Source: Pratylenchus scribneri
Lineage: Eukaryota; Nematoda; Chromadorea; Rhabditida; Pratylenchidae
Assembly (NCBI GenBank): GCA_030063045.1
Contig: JAQSEB010000140.1
Coordinates: 372,001 to 436,000 of the forward strand
Direction: 5' to 3'
Length of the DNA: 64,000 bases
Numbering within the stretch: the first letter of the stretch is position 1; every line of letters starts with the position of its first letter. Position numbers and translations under genes: made by a program. Positions 33,911 through 46,656 of the stretch are shown here, in pieces. A model generated the notes under the pieces. That model was not told the DNA's origin. It did not search any database and was given only the letters and a program-made list of their open reading frames with translations.

Positions 33911-36799
33911 ATTTGATTTTTTAAATTTGATTTCAAATTTTTTGATCAATAAAAAAAATAATTTTTAGTCAATAAAAAAAACAAAAACACAATCAAAGAG
34001 GGGATATTATTGGCCATTGATGTGTAAAAAATGCGATGAAAAAGCAAAAAGCATGGGCAAAAGAAAGTGGCCAATGGCGTCAAAAGCGGCTGCTGTTGGA
34101 AATCCGATAAAAGCTTATGCTCACAGAGGGACAATTCCGAGGAGGAGAAACAAAAGAATGAAAAATGGGAAATAGGAAAGCATCAAGCAAAAAGCACATT
34201 TGGCCACATTATCCTATCCTAAGGATGTTCATTGGAAAAAAAAGATTTGGTAATTGGTATGGATTAAATTGGGATTAAATAAAAATCTTTGTGGAAATTT
34301 TCATATTTATTAGCCGATTAATTATTAATGATGCTTTTAAATAATAATTAAATTTAATAAAAGAATTTTTAAATTCGTAACTTGCTTTTGAGCTTAAAAT
34401 GATTAAAATATGCAGTATTTTTTGAAAGGTGAATTAATTAAAATTTATGAAGTTAATTGCAATTTGTTTTCATTTTTTAATTCCAAAAAATAGCGAAAAA
34501 ATTGAAACAAAATGCGCTGTTCCAAAATTATAACGGGAAAATTTCTCTGCAGAGCAGCAAAAATATTTTGCCCCCATTTGACGCCACCAAAAGGCGTGCA
34601 TGGAGACCTTTTAAAAATTGGCACACACACACAAATAAGCAGGGATTGACTTTTTGCTTGGAGGAAGGGGCACTTGTTGAGGAAGGATTGAAAGACTTTC
34701 GGGCACCAAGACGAAAGGGCTGTCGGCTTTTTCACGTTTTTCATTTCTATAGCCTTTCTTTTGTCCAACCTTCGACGTTGTCGCCTTTTTTCTGCCTTGT
34801 TAGCGCCTCCGCTTTAAAATGCCAACACAAAAGATGCAAAAATGTAAAGAAATGTGGGGCCTAGGGCTGAAAGCAATGTCATTAGCAAAAGAAAAAAATT
34901 CAGGGAAATACAATTGAAATGAAGAGACTGACTGGAAATCTCGGCATCCTTCGAAATGGGCAAAGGAAAAAAAAAGAAAATGGTGAATATTAACTTGAAA
35001 AGAGTAGAGAAAAATTCTTTAAAGGCATATACTAGAGGGAATCTGGCGTTATTTCCATAGTAAAAGAGGGAATGGAAAAGTAAATGGCCTAGCTAAAAAT
35101 TAGGCCAATAAATTCAAAAAATTGCAAAATGTGAGGGAAAAAAATGTTAAAAATAATGTAGCATGAATAGAATCAAAAATTCGAACATATCCACCTCCCG
35201 TTATATTCTTATTTTTTTAAAAAAATTTTTTAAAAATTTATTTTCTTTGCCAATTTCACTCAATTTTATTAAAAAAAAATACATTTTTTTTCAAATTTTA
35301 TTATGATTCAACATTAAAAAATTTATGTTGTGTAAAAATTTTAAAGAAAAATTTTAAAAAGGAATTTTTTATGATTAAAAGTTGTGAAAAATAATTTAAA
35401 AAATTCTAGCTGCAGCTATATTCGAATTTATTAAATAGTAAATTATTCCCAACAAAAAACGATTGCATAATATTAATTAGACAATTCTTTTAACTATAGT
35501 CTAATATCGAAGCAACCAATTTGAGAAGACGATATGCTATTTTTAAATCCAAAATATCCTCGAAAATGTCTTTTTTTATTTTTACAAATTAATAATAATT
35601 TAAAACATACAAGCACATTTGCACTGTTCAGGTAAAAGTAAATTTTTTTAATTTTTTTCCAATTTCGTTCTGTTTTTAGGTCCATTTATTGAAATTCATT
35701 TGATTAAAATTAAATATAAGTAAAAATTATTGTAAATAGTTTTATGAGTTGAAAAATTTCCAATTCTTTTTAATTTTTAAAGCTTATTATTAATTTAATT
35801 TGAATATATATTGCATCCGATCCTGAGTGTCCAATTCTGAGTAGACGACTGATCTTGAGTCCATCCACGCTGGATCGGCCAAATTTCAAGATCGGCATAT
35901 ATAATTTATATATGAAAATCATTAAAGAAATAATACATTTAAATATATTGAAAATTTTTTAACAATAAAATAAATAATTTCATAAAACATAACATCTTTT
36001 CTATATCTCATAAATTATTTGAGTAATAAAATTATTATAAAAATGTTAATTCTATGTAAGAAACAATTAAATTATTTGCCGTGCCGAATCAAATAAATCG
36101 TTGATGTTATAATTTTAAAAATATTAAAATTATTTACAATTCAATAAAAGATTACGAACATGTTCACCAATGATGGCCAACATCTATTATATTTTTTTTT
36201 AAATTTTAGAAATATTATTATAATCTTTTGATTCATTTATGTATATTTAATCTCTTTTCAGGTAATGCTTATCGAAACATTTGATTGTATCCCATAAATT
36301 TATTTATTAGACATATTATAATTAAAAAAAAACATTTGGGAATTCTACAAGGTCTTCCCCCAGCAGTTAATGAACAATAAATAAATTTTGAATAATTAAA
36401 ATAAAATTATTTTATAAATTCAATTCTATCCATTACATTTTTGTGTGACAAATCTGGCGTCATTTTGAAAATTTTTTATTAATTCTTTCCTCCTTTGTGG
36501 AATAATTTTGCAATTGTCTTTCGTATATTTTATTATTATCTTAATTAATATCATAATCAATTATTTAATTTAAAATATTAATGAAGTTCGAAAAATTTTA
36601 TTTAATTAAAATTTATTTTTGTTTTAATAATTACAAAACTATTTTCATTTTCATTTTCAACTAATGTTGTCATTGTCAATACTGATTGCATCCCATAAAT
36701 TAATTGGATCAAAATTTTATATTAAGAACATAAAATATGGAATTCTAATTTATTTGGGATTTGTTTTACATTTTCGATTTAAATTTTTCCACTTAAAGA

Positions 36800-38220
36800 A
36801 TAAAAATTTTTGGTCAAAAATAATTTAGGTTCTGTTCTGAAATACTAAAAATTCTCGAAAAATTGACCATTCCAATTTTTGAAAAAAAGATTTTTACTCA
36901 AAATTTTGCTAAATTAAAATGCTTGTGACTTTCTTTGAAATTAGAATTCGTAAACTGTTTAATAGTCCTCTTTGTGTAAAATAAATATTGTTTTGTTCTC
37001 TTCTTTTTTTTGTGAAAAGGAATATAGGAAAATTAGGGGAATGTAACCTTTAAAAAAATTGAGGATTTCTATACTGTATTATTAATTTTAATGGAATTTT
37101 ATGCAGAATGATTAAAATTCATACAGACCGCAGAGCGCAGACCAACATCAATTATTATTAAAAATTTTGTAAACAAAAAAAATTGAAATTTTAAAAATTT
37201 ATCTCTTAATAAATTTTTACTCAAAAATAATTTAAGTACTGAAATTTTTAAAAATTCTCAAATAATCGTCATCCCAGTTTTAGGAAAAAAAGCAATTTTT
37301 CGCAGAGTAATATAACCCATAAAAAATGAGGATATCTCTATCATTAATTTTATTGCAAATTGAAATAATTAAAATGCAAATCCGAGCCACAACAAATTTT
37401 TATTATTTTGTAAAAATTGAAATTAATTTTAAAAATTATTTCTTAATAAAATTTTAACTAAAAACAATTCAAAATCTGAAACACTAAATATTCTGTTTAG
37501 GAAATTTTCTGGCATAAAATAAAAATCCACTTTTGCTTACTTTTAATTCTTAATGAAAAGAGAAGAGAGAAAATTAGGGGAAATGCAACCCATAAAAAAA
37601 GGAGGATTTCTATATTATTAATTTTAATGGAATTTTATTCAGAATGATTAAAATGAAAACCAGACCCATCCGATAAAATAATTATTATCAAAAATTTTGT
37701 AAAATTAATTAAAAAATTCATCTCTTAATAAAATTGTTACTCTAAAATAATTTTTCTATAAACTCTAAAATTTTTAGGAAATTTAGGAGTAATGAAACCC
37801 ATAAAAATTGAGTTTTCTATATTATTAATTTTATAGTAATTTTATTTGGAATAATTAAAATGCCTACAAATAGAATGGACAATTATTAATAAAAATAAAT
37901 TCTGTAACCCTAGAAATTCTCGAAAAGATGGCTATAAAGGGACTTTTTATCAAAAATTTTTTAAAATTATAATACTTGTACCTTTTTTTATAAAGTCGGA
38001 ATTCATAAAATGTTTAAGCTGGTTTTTGGTGCAAATTAAAAAGCCTTTTCCTTTTATCTCTTCTCTGTGAAAAGTTTCATGCTAAGCGAATTAATTCTAA
38101 AATTAATTAAATAAAAATCACCACCATGACCGCCTCGAAATATTCCCTTTCCCCTTTTTAACTTCTTTGTGAAAAGAGAAGAGAGAAAAATTTAGGGAAT
38201 TGAAATGTAAACCGTTATTA
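36800..38220 (+). repeat. Degenerate tandem array, family shared with 50.2-51.4 kb
   Basis: Units of about 240-400 bp share the order CTCAAAAATAATTT, GAAAAGAGAAGAGAGAAAAT, CCCATAAAAA, TTATTAATTTTAATGGAATT, AATGATTAAAATG and AAAAATTTTGTAAA. Four diverged units can be followed. The reverse complement of the same order is found at 50200-51450, and single inverted units occur near 53940-54100 and 57340-57440. Confidence 0.65.
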
Positions 38221-38603
38221 ATTATTAATTAATAAATATAAAAATTGGAAAATTTGTTTTTTGGTCAAGAATAATTTTTAAAATTGCCCAATAAAATATT
38301 TTTTTATTAAATTTCAAATTCCTGTGGACCTTCCTAGAGGAATGAATAATTTATTATCAAAGTAATTAAATAGATAAAAATATTTGCAAATTCAATAATC
38401 TCGAAAAAAAAGAGTTAAATTTTTAGTATATATTTTCCGTTAATATTTCCGCGATTCCAGTTAAGCAACCGGAAGCGGAACCGCCCGAATCGGTGCCTGG
38501 AACCGGGAAAATACTAATTGTGGAACGGTAAAAAAATTTCCTGAGGAAAAACGATTTCCGTACATGAAATTTTAAAAATCCACTCTCAGATAATGGTTGA
38601 GGC

Positions 38604-39138
38604 ATGCGGCCAAATCACCTGTTTTCATATATCATTGTAAAATCAATGGAAGGAATTGGTCAAAATGCCCACCAAATTTCTCATTCCTGTTCCCATTCTA
38701 ACACAATTAGACCACAAATATCAGACATCATTAGATTGTGGGGTGTCCCATTTGGTTCAAATTCAAATATAGTCGAAGGCCAATTTGAACCAAATTGTAG
38801 TTAGGAATATGAACCAAAGCGATAAACAAAGAAAATTATTGGAAAGGAAAACAAATAAAAAGGCACGCGATGGTCGAGAAATAGATCTATTAAAAAAGGA
38901 ATTGGTTCTAGACGCGCGTTGCGGCCGATGGAACACATCAATAGATTCCGTAAAGATATTGGCCAATATAAAATTGTGCCCGAATTTTGAAGAGGCAATT
39001 TTTACAATCCGCAATTCATTTTACCGAAAAATCGAAAATTCTCCTCCTTTTTACTTTCAAATTTATTATTTTCTTATTTTTTTTCGTTCAAGTAATTTGA
39101 ATTTGGCCAAAAAAATTTCTCAAATAAATGAGCCGTAA
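38604..39138 (+). pseudogene. Two abutting ORFs, possibly one frameshifted gene
   Basis: ORF 1 (38604-38804, 66 codons plus stop) includes SDIIRLWGVPFGSNS. ORF 2 (38809-39138, 109 residues, starts MNQSDKQRKLL) is highly charged, including RDGREIDLLKKELVLDARCG and SVKILANIKLCPNFEEAIF, and turns AT-rich after about residue 75. They are in different frames and ORF 2 is open upstream across the end of ORF 1, so a single-base shift would join them. An acceptor-like GATTCCAG at 38451-38458 upstream opens a further frame with EAEPPESVPGTGKIL. Codon choice in the first 230 bp of ORF 2 looks coding. I do not recognise a family. Confidence 0.3.
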
Positions 39139-39296
39139 AAATTTCTCAAATAAATGAATTTTTATAAAATTGATTACAATAATAATCAAAATTATTGATT
39201 ATGAAATAAAGAAAAAATAAATGATTTGATTTTGGTCAAATTATATGGCATTAAAAAATGTGCAAATTTGAAGAAAAAATTTACAATTAAAATATC

Positions 39297-39322
39297 TAGC
39301 CTTTTTTCAGTTTTTTTGACAG
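39297..39322 (+). promoter_or_regulatory. Likely trans-splice acceptor before the secreted-protein gene
   Basis: CTAGCCTTTTTTCAG ends at 39310 and TTTTTTTGACAG ends at 39322, 34 and 22 bp before the ATG. Pyrimidine-rich CAG sites so close to a start are what spliced-leader addition uses in nematodes. A TATAAAA at 39325-39331 lies too near the ATG to be the core promoter of this frame. Confidence 0.45.
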
Positions 39323-39344
39323 ATTATAAAATCTATACCAAAAA

Positions 39345-40199
39345 ATGCTCAATAAATGCTCCAAAATTTCTATAATCCTACTCTTTCTTTTATTAATTGC
39401 TTCAAATTTTATTGTCGAAATTGATTGCTTACTAAAGAAAGGGCACGATTGTGGTTTAATGCATAAGGCTTTGAATATACTCCAGGGAAAAAGGTGTGAA
39501 AAAAATAAAGATTCACATATAGCAAAGAGTAATTCGAGTAATTCAAAAAAGTCAAAAATGGATAAAGGTGAAGATAAAGTCCCGAGTGTGGAGAATGTTT
39601 TTAAACCAAAAGTGGAAAAAAAATTTGAAGAAATTTATAATTTTGATTCGAAACTAGTACAATTAGAAATGACAAAGAAGGATGCAAACGACGCCGAAGT
39701 GTATAATACAAAGGGAATAAAGTCCATTTTGAAGAAGCCGGAGAATCAAACAAAGAATCAAAAAAGTGGTAATCCAAAAAGAAAAGTGAGTTTTCAATTG
39801 CCTGACGAAAATAAAATAGATGCCGAAGCTGATCAGTCTATGCGAATTGATGTTAATCATAGCGAAAATAAAATTGATGCACTACTTAATACGATTTTAA
39901 TCAAAAATGAAGAAAATGGAAGTTTGAAATTTAGAATACCAGAAGAACTTTTTGAGAAATATGAAAACTTGACACTGGAGGAAAAGAATGAATTTTCAAA
40001 AAAATTGCATAAACTACTGAACAATGAGAAAGTAACAACTTTTATCGTTTCTGTTATAGAAAAAAATTTGGAATTACTACGGAAGAATAGGGAAGAATTA
40101 ACAGCTGCTGATGTGAATGAAAGTGAAAAACAATCAGATAAAAATTATGACAAAAATGAGGGAACAAAATCAATTGACAACAATTCAAGAGGAGAATGA
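39345..40199 (+). CDS. Predicted secreted lysine-rich protein with SILK and RVxF motifs
   Basis: Single-exon frame of 284 residues. Residues 1-28 form a textbook signal peptide (basic start, hydrophobic core IILLFLLLIASNFIVEI, then DC). The rest is hydrophilic, Lys/Glu/Asn-rich, with no other membrane segment. Residues 127-130 are SILK and 147-150 are KVSF. These are the two short docking motifs used together by protein-phosphatase-1 regulators, in the usual order and spacing (SILK first). Residues 195-250 are predicted helical (FRIPEELFEKYENLTLEEKN onward). An AATAAA lies at 40427-40432, about 230 bp after the stop. Single-exon, signal-peptide-bearing, low-complexity proteins are typical of plant-nematode effectors, but that role is inference. 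Alternatively the hydrophobic start is a membrane anchor. Confidence 0.75.
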   Translation: MLNKCSKISIILLFLLLIASNFIVEIDCLLKKGHDCGLMHKALNILQGKRCEKNKDSHIAKSNSSNSKKSKMDKGEDKVPSVENVFKPKVEKKFEEIYNFDSKLVQLEMTKKDANDAEVYNTKGIKSILKKPENQTKNQKSGNPKRKVSFQLPDENKIDAEADQSMRIDVNHSENKIDALLNTILIKNEENGSLKFRIPEELFEKYENLTLEEKNEFSKKLHKLLNNEKVTTFIVSVIEKNLELLRKNREELTAADVNESEKQSDKNYDKNEGTKSIDNNSRGE

Positions 40200-40937
40200 T
40201 GAGGATATTGAAATTGATTAAAAGTTGAAATTGGAAATGGATGGATTGAACATGGAAGAAGGACGAACACATTTTTAAATGACAGCACTCTTTTTGCTTC
40301 AAGTTTTCACAAATATCTATTTTCTATATTAAATGATATGATTGTCAATTTTTCACTTTTTAGTATTTTTTTAAATTGGATTCAAATTATATATAAAAAT
40401 TTGATTAATTAAAAATTTTAAAAAGGAATAAAAGTCAAAATGATATAATTCACGGCGCCATCGTTCTCTTACGCACACGTGCAAATTAAGCTAACTCTTT
40501 GCGTCCCATTATATTTTCTCTTTTTCTTTTTTTCTCTCATATGCACTACTCAAAAACAATTATATTTTCATCCCAAAATTACGCATTAGCGAGTAGATTT
40601 GCAAATGAAGCCATAACTCGGTTCCAAACCTATAGTTTTAAAATTCCACCTCCAATTTTGTGCAGAATTTTCTGCTCTACAAGATAGGCTAGAAATAAAT
40701 ATTGATCAATCGTCATTTTTGAACACTTTATCGTTGCTGAAAATTAGCAATTTTTAGAAGTTTTAAAACGGGTTTAAATGGATGCGAAAATAGACTCATT
40801 AGATTCAGCATAGTAATTAAAATTATTATATTTTAAGAAAATCTGATTCTTCGCAGGCAAAAAAATTGTAAAATTAAATTAAAACCCATAAAATTATTTT
40901 TAAATTTAAGAATTAAATAATTATAATCACCAAAATT
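40200..40937. other. Intergenic, includes 3' UTR of the secreted-protein gene
   Basis: Poly(A)-signal-like AATAAA at 40427. A GC-richer stretch at 40450-40680 has an open frame but no splice or start support. Confidence 0.5.
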
Positions 40938-41114
40938 ATGGACAGAATTTTGCATCAATTTAATATTAAATTTGATGATCCGGCAAATATTAAAAATTGC
41001 CATCGAGACAAGGACCGATTAAGATTAAGATTAATGGCATTTGGTGGGAAAATTTGCAGGAGTACATTTCATTTGGTAAATTGTCTGGATTCGGCACTAA
41101 ACGAATTCAAATGA
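40938..41114 (+). CDS. Short ORF, doubtful
   Basis: ATG-initiated 58-residue frame (starts MDRILHQFNIKFDDPANIKN). An overlapping frame (to the stop at 41242) is open in the shared DNA and reads WWENLQEYISFGKLSGFG, so one of the two may be coding, perhaps joined by splicing. Base composition is less AT-rich than around it. No family recognised. Confidence 0.2.
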   Translation: MDRILHQFNIKFDDPANIKNCHRDKDRLRLRLMAFGGKICRSTFHLVNCLDSALNEFK

Positions 41115-41242
41115 AGATGAAAATAAAACAGGTCAAAGAATTGGTTAACTCAACTGACAATGCAAATAATGCTCAAAAACAAATACCATCACAAAAATTT
41201 GTGAGAAAGGTTTTGAGAACATTCATGAACATTAATGAATAG

Positions 41243-44113
41243 TGAATGTGATGGAAATGGAAAAAGGGAATCGATAGATGGAATTGGATTGTAAAAACCC
41301 CATTATTTTATTTCCATATTATTGAATTTTGGATTTTGGAATCATTATAAAGATTTGAGAGAAAACAAATATTGAAGAACTATTAACTGTTAAATTCAAT
41401 AATATTGTCCAATTTATTAAAATGACAGAAACGTAAAAATCCTATAAAAAGTTATATAAATAGAATTAATAAAAATTTAAAAGCATTTAAAAAAGATTTA
41501 TCCTCTTTTGAATATTTGATTTGCATCTCATAAATTTATTAATTAAGAAATTAATATTAAAAAATAATAATATTTTGTTATTCTACAAAATCAAATAGCT
41601 CACCACTCGAAAAAAATTTATATAATAAAAATAAATGATTTGTTCAATCAATTCTTAATTCATCCATTTGCATAGTTGATTTTTTGTTTAAAATTTGAAT
41701 GAATTTTTATTCAATCCGCTATAGAAATAAAAAAAATATTAAGTCTATTACTATAATCCTAATTCTCTCAATCCTCTGAAATTAAAATCGACTAAATTTT
41801 TCTCAAATTTCGATTTAATTTTGACTAAAATTTCAGTTATTTTCCACTTAAAAACCAGCCAGAATTGAGGTTATCTTTAATCGACAATTAACTAAATATA
41901 AATATTGACTCAAAATTAACCAACAATTGAGTCATTTTTAGGCGTAGAAATGATTACGGTAGCGGCTAAATTTGGGTAAATTGTGGGTTAAATGTGACTC
42001 AAATTGCACCAATTTTGAGTAAAATTTGAATAAAAATATCACATCAATTTTTCATCCAAGACCCTAATTTTATTATAAGAAAGCACACGGGGCATGTCCC
42101 TCCAATATAAATTCAATCTTTATTACTTCTAGCTCTTCAGAGCTAAAGAAGCTATCTAAAATACTAATTTTGGTGTTATATAAGCCATGGATGAGGGCCT
42201 TTACTTTATGAGAAGCAAACCAGCGCAAGAAACGGCTAGAGGAAATGAAATAGTTTTGGGTATATTTTTTAATTAATTTGAACAAATTTAGGCCAACATT
42301 GAACAAAAAATATTATCGATTTGGAACACCTAAAAATTTGTAAAATTTTAACTTAATATTTAATCCATAAATTTCTAAGTTAATTTTCAATTATTTTTTA
42401 GTCAAAATTTAGCAAAATTTGAGCAGACTATTTAATCTAAATTAACGAATATGGCATTCACCTAATTTTTAGTAAATCTTTAGCATGAAAATTTTTATTT
42501 AATTGATTATATTGGAAATTTCTTCCATATTTTTAAGCTTTTTCTTATAATTTATAATTAATTTTTAATTTTTTTAAAAACCAAAAAATTTCTTAATAAA
42601 CCTTTAAAAAATAACTTTGATGCATGAAATTTTTTGAATTTAAATATTTTTAAAACATTTTTTTATAACATTTTCGACCATCTTTCAATATTTTTTTGTT
42701 TTTGACTTCCACATAATTTGCAACATTTTTGATTAATTTATTTTTTTAGATTTATTTTATTTTTTAAATTTTAATTTTTTTATGACCAGGTGATGTTCAT
42801 AACCTTTTTTGTATTTAAAGAGAAATTTTATTCAATTATTTACTTTACTTGATAAGGAATTTTTATGGGTTATAAAAAACAATATTTTATAAAATTTTAA
42901 AATTTCTTATCGGTTTGATTATAATTAGAGAAAAAATATAAAATAAAGGCAAAAGTAATAAAATTTTATAAATAAATTTGACTAGCTAATTTAATATATC
43001 TTTTGGTTAGTTGAAGGGAATTTATATGACATTTCTCAAATAACAATGTGAAAAGCTCTATTTATTTTACATTTTCTTTTTTACTGGATTTTGTTAATTG
43101 AATTTTGATTTGAATCTCACGGTGCTAGGTCATCTCCAAAATTATGCAAAAATATATTTTTGACTTCTAATAAATCAGCAATAGGTTTTAGACCATACAA
43201 ACCTTATACCATTTTTAGATGATCTCATCGAGACGCATCGAAAATATATATAAAAAAATGTCTGGTTTTGATCCAAAATTAAAGAGTAACAAATTATTAA
43301 ATATTTAAAAAAACATAGATAATATTTAATAATGAATTAATTTTATGAAACATTTCAATAAAAAAAATATAAATATTATTAAAAAAAGCATTTATTTTCA
43401 ATTTATTTTTCACAAGTTGAACCTTATTTTTGCCATTTAATTATTACAATTTAAATAAGAACTAAAAATTTATTAATTATGATGGCATCAAAAAGATATA
43501 AAATTTTATCAAAATTGGAAATTCAAGTATTACAATTAAAGTATCATGATTCAATAATAATCTTATTTCGTTGATTTATTTTTTATAATCACAAGGTTGC
43601 ATGGGCTGAAATTTGAAATAGAATTGAATTTATCATCCTGAAAATTGATGGCGAAATTATGATTACATTTTTTGTTGTCTCAATATTTTTTAGTTTTTAA
43701 ATATTTATTTCAATTTCCATTCCACTATTTTTTGAGTAAGAAAATTAATTGCTATAATTTTTCCCATTTTTTATTGAATATATTTTTGAAATTTTTTTGA
43801 AGAATTCATTCTTGTAATATGGTTCATCATTCTCTTCCCCTTTAATGATTCATGGACATAACATTATTGTATGAAGGGGCGTTTTGATTCCAGCCTTATA
43901 TTTTCTTCCACATGAACATTCAACAATGACATTTTTGCATGCGTCAATCCACCATTCCACATCCAATCCAAATATTTGCTGCGTTTATTTTATAAAATTT
44001 GTGTTGTTCATTCATTCATTTGTTCGATTAACAAATAATAAATCCTTCCAGGGTTCCAGAAAAATTTGTCCATTCAAATTCGAATTAAATAAATTTAATT
44101 TTCGTTCCACAAA
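41243..44113. other. AT-rich intergenic DNA
   Basis: No supported gene. 41780-42450 contains many related short strings (AAATTTTGACTAAAATTT and similar), suggesting an old degenerate repeat. 43110-43290 is a one-armed copy of the foldback family of 2472-2877. The 230 bp before 44114 probably include the 5' end of the next gene. Confidence 0.5.
43110..43290 (+). repeat. Partial copy of the foldback family
   Basis: It shares TTTTTGACTTCTAATAAATC, AGACCATACAAACCTTATACC and CTCATCGAGACGCATCGAA with the arms of the 2472-2877 element. The second arm is missing. Confidence 0.75.
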
Positions 44114-45500
44114 ATGCTCGTAAACTTCACCAATCTTTTGCCTGAATCATTGCGAAAACAAGCGGATAAAGTAATTATTAATTAATAATCAACAAAAATT
44201 TACTAATAATTTATTAATTTATTTTTTTCGGTACTAAAATTTGGTACAAAACAAAGTCCAATTTTTTCTAATGATTGAATAAAATTATTTTTGCTTTAAT
44301 TTTTCCCAAATTTTTAAATTTCCTTTCATAAAAAAATCAATATATTTAATTAATTAACCTACTTGCCCAAAAATTCTCACAAATCAGAAAAAAAAGCTAA
44401 GAAAATTTCAAATTCGAAAAATTCTAAATTTAATTTTAATTTTTTTATTCACAGACTTCCATTGTACTCATCATTCCCTCAATTCTGTTTATTTCTGCCT
44501 ATTCCATAATATTCTACATCGGCGCCGCTGATGATTCCAATTACAAAAATGCGCTGACTTGGGTGATTCTCTGCCATTTTCTGTCCATTGTGGCCCATCT
44601 TTTGACCATTGTTGGCTTTTTGAGCCGGATTGCTGTATTTTACGTGCCTTGTTTAGTCGTTCAGGTAAAACTTTAAATTAAAAATATAAATGACCTTCAA
44701 TAATGGACTAAATTATTAATTTCAAATTCAATATTTTTAAACATTTGTTAATAATCAAAATCAAGCCTCCACCGTCTGCAGTAAATTTTGAATCTTTCGG
44801 AAGTTGTTTTTTTTTTTTTAAATTAAAAGTTTAAAAAATGATCTTGTGGGGCAAAAATAAATTTAACAAAAAAACTTTGAAAATTTTTTATGGGTGGGAA
44901 ATAACAATTTTGAAAAAAAAAAAATAATTTTGATTTAAAAAATATAGTTTTGGCGAAAAAATAATTTCAATTCATAAAAATATTTCAATAAAAATATTTT
45001 TCAAATTAAAAAAAAAAATTATTAATTTTCATTACATTTTTCCCAGCTTTTGTTGGTATTAAATTTCATTGGCTTAGTCGTTGCTGCAGGCATTGGCGCC
45101 TTATATTTTATCATTTCCCAGGCCATAGATGCATTTGGTGTAAAACGTCAGTTAAAATTGAATTTGGATTAAATTAATTTTTCCAATAATTTAAGCATTT
45201 TCATTTGGAAATTGGTTTGCTTTCTACGGCTATAAATTCTATGAAAATGGAACAGCTTGGTGTTTGATCATATTTGGCGGAATTGGAAGCCTTGTTTGCT
45301 TGGCTATTGCTTATTTTTTCCTCAGTGTTTTCCAAGCTGCCGAACGATTGATCAAAAATGAGAAATATGAATTGGAACGACTCCGTCTTTGTGCAGTTGT
45401 TGAGGCACAACAAAGAAATGTGGCAGCACAAAATCCGGCACCAATTCTGGGGATGCAGCCAGCTGCTTTACATGTGGCACCGTCAAATATTGAGGGATAA
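44114..45500 (+). CDS. Four-span membrane protein
   Basis: Exons 44114-44170, 44455-44664, 45047-45146 and 45196-45500; 223 residues, phases consistent. The start MLVNFTNLLPESLRKQADK is followed by four hydrophobic segments: SIVLIIPSILFISAYSIIF, LTWVILCHFLSIVAHLLTIV, LLLVLNFIGLVVAAGIGALY and WCLIIFGGIGSLVCLAIAYF. A cytosolic-looking tail ends it (AAERLIKNEKYELERLRL, then Ala/Gln-rich). Segment 2 is preceded by a short loop, and FGNWFAFYGYKFYENGTA lies between segments 3 and 4 with a possible N-glycosylation site (NGT). The layout is that of a small tetraspan protein; I do not recognise the family. Exon 3 has two in-phase donors nine bases apart (after 45137, GTGTAA; after 45146, GTCAGT). Confidence 0.8.
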
Positions 45501-46119
45501 TTTTGATGGCATCGGAATTGAAGAAAAGATTGTAAAGAAATAATTGGAATGATTTTATGGAAAAAAATGATTCAACTTTAAAGAAGATATTTTTTAATTT
45601 TTGAAAATTTTTAATTTAATTTCTATCATTCCATTTATTAAAATTCACAACAAATATTTTGAATAAAATTTTTACCCACAGTTAGAATTTTATCACACAT
45701 TACAATTTATTCACATTTATTCGCAATTTTAGTCCTATAAAAATGGGATACCCAAAAATTTGTTACGTGGTCTTCAAAAAAGGTCCTCAATAAACATAAA
45801 CAACCAAACAAGACAAAAATCCAACAATTTGGTTGATTTATTTAAAAAAGAAAGGAAAATTTCTTTATGATTTGCAGTACAAAATAGCTCAAAGAGATAA
45901 TAAATTTTCTCCGTTTCCCCATATCTTTTTAACTTCTTCTCGTGTGCTCTCTTCTCTGAAAATAAACGATAGAGTAAAGAAAAAGATAGAGTTATTTTTG
46001 TGATTTTATATTTTTTAAATTTGATATTTTACTACTCGTGTCAATTTTGATATATTTTTATAAGCACTTAGAAATTTTATAATTTATATAATCTCCTAAA
46101 TAAGAAAATTTTATGTGTT

Positions 46120-46620
46120 ATAAAAAAAATTAAAACGAATTCATTTTAAATTATAAGAAAAAATTATAAAATAGAAACAAAAATTTTTAATAAAATTTGT
46201 TACATAAAAAGTATATTTTTCTTTAAAATTTCATCTTTTTAAAAAGCATGGGAATTCATGTGATTTTTTGTGCTCACAGTGCAAAATTGTGGCTCGATAT
46301 TTATCCTTGATTTTACCTAAATTTTACTGAATTTTATGACCATAATATAATAAAATTGACTAATTAATCATTTTACTATCTACCATAAAAATCCGATGGA
46401 AATTATGCACTTATCAATTGCTTCTTTCATTGTAAGTAACAATGGCAAATGCTCACTCCTTATTAATCTTCTCATGCTTTTGCGTTTTGCGCCCTATAAT
46501 ATTTTTAAAATTTTCTGAATCCATTGCTCAAAAAATAAAATTTACTAATAAGTTAATTGAAAATTGAATAGCGCATATAATTTAAAAAAACATATTTATT
46601 AAGTAATTTTATAACAATTT
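46120..46620 (+). repeat. Duplicated segment, copy 1
   Basis: Direct match to 48640-49145. Near-identical blocks include AAAAAGCATGGGAATTCATG, CATTTTACTATCTACCATAA, GAAATTATGCACTTATCAAT and CTTCTCATGCTTTTGCGTTT. Confidence 0.9.
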
Positions 46621-46656
46621 AAATGTCGAGGAGAAAAACTGAAATTCCGGAGAAGC

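Larger units (their letters stand above)
32279..38603. other. Long repeat-rich interval without a supported gene
   Basis: 32280-32600, 34000-34180 and 34500-34870 are GC-richer patches in which frames are open on both strands; no splice-supported exon stands out. 35820-35890 is a small less AT-rich island. The remainder is AT-rich and contains the arrays at 32990-33910 and 36800-38220. Confidence 0.55.

Noticed and set aside
34445..34864. Overlapping ORFs of 107 and 120 codons on opposite strands
   Set aside because: GC-richer patch without splice signals or recognisable protein features.
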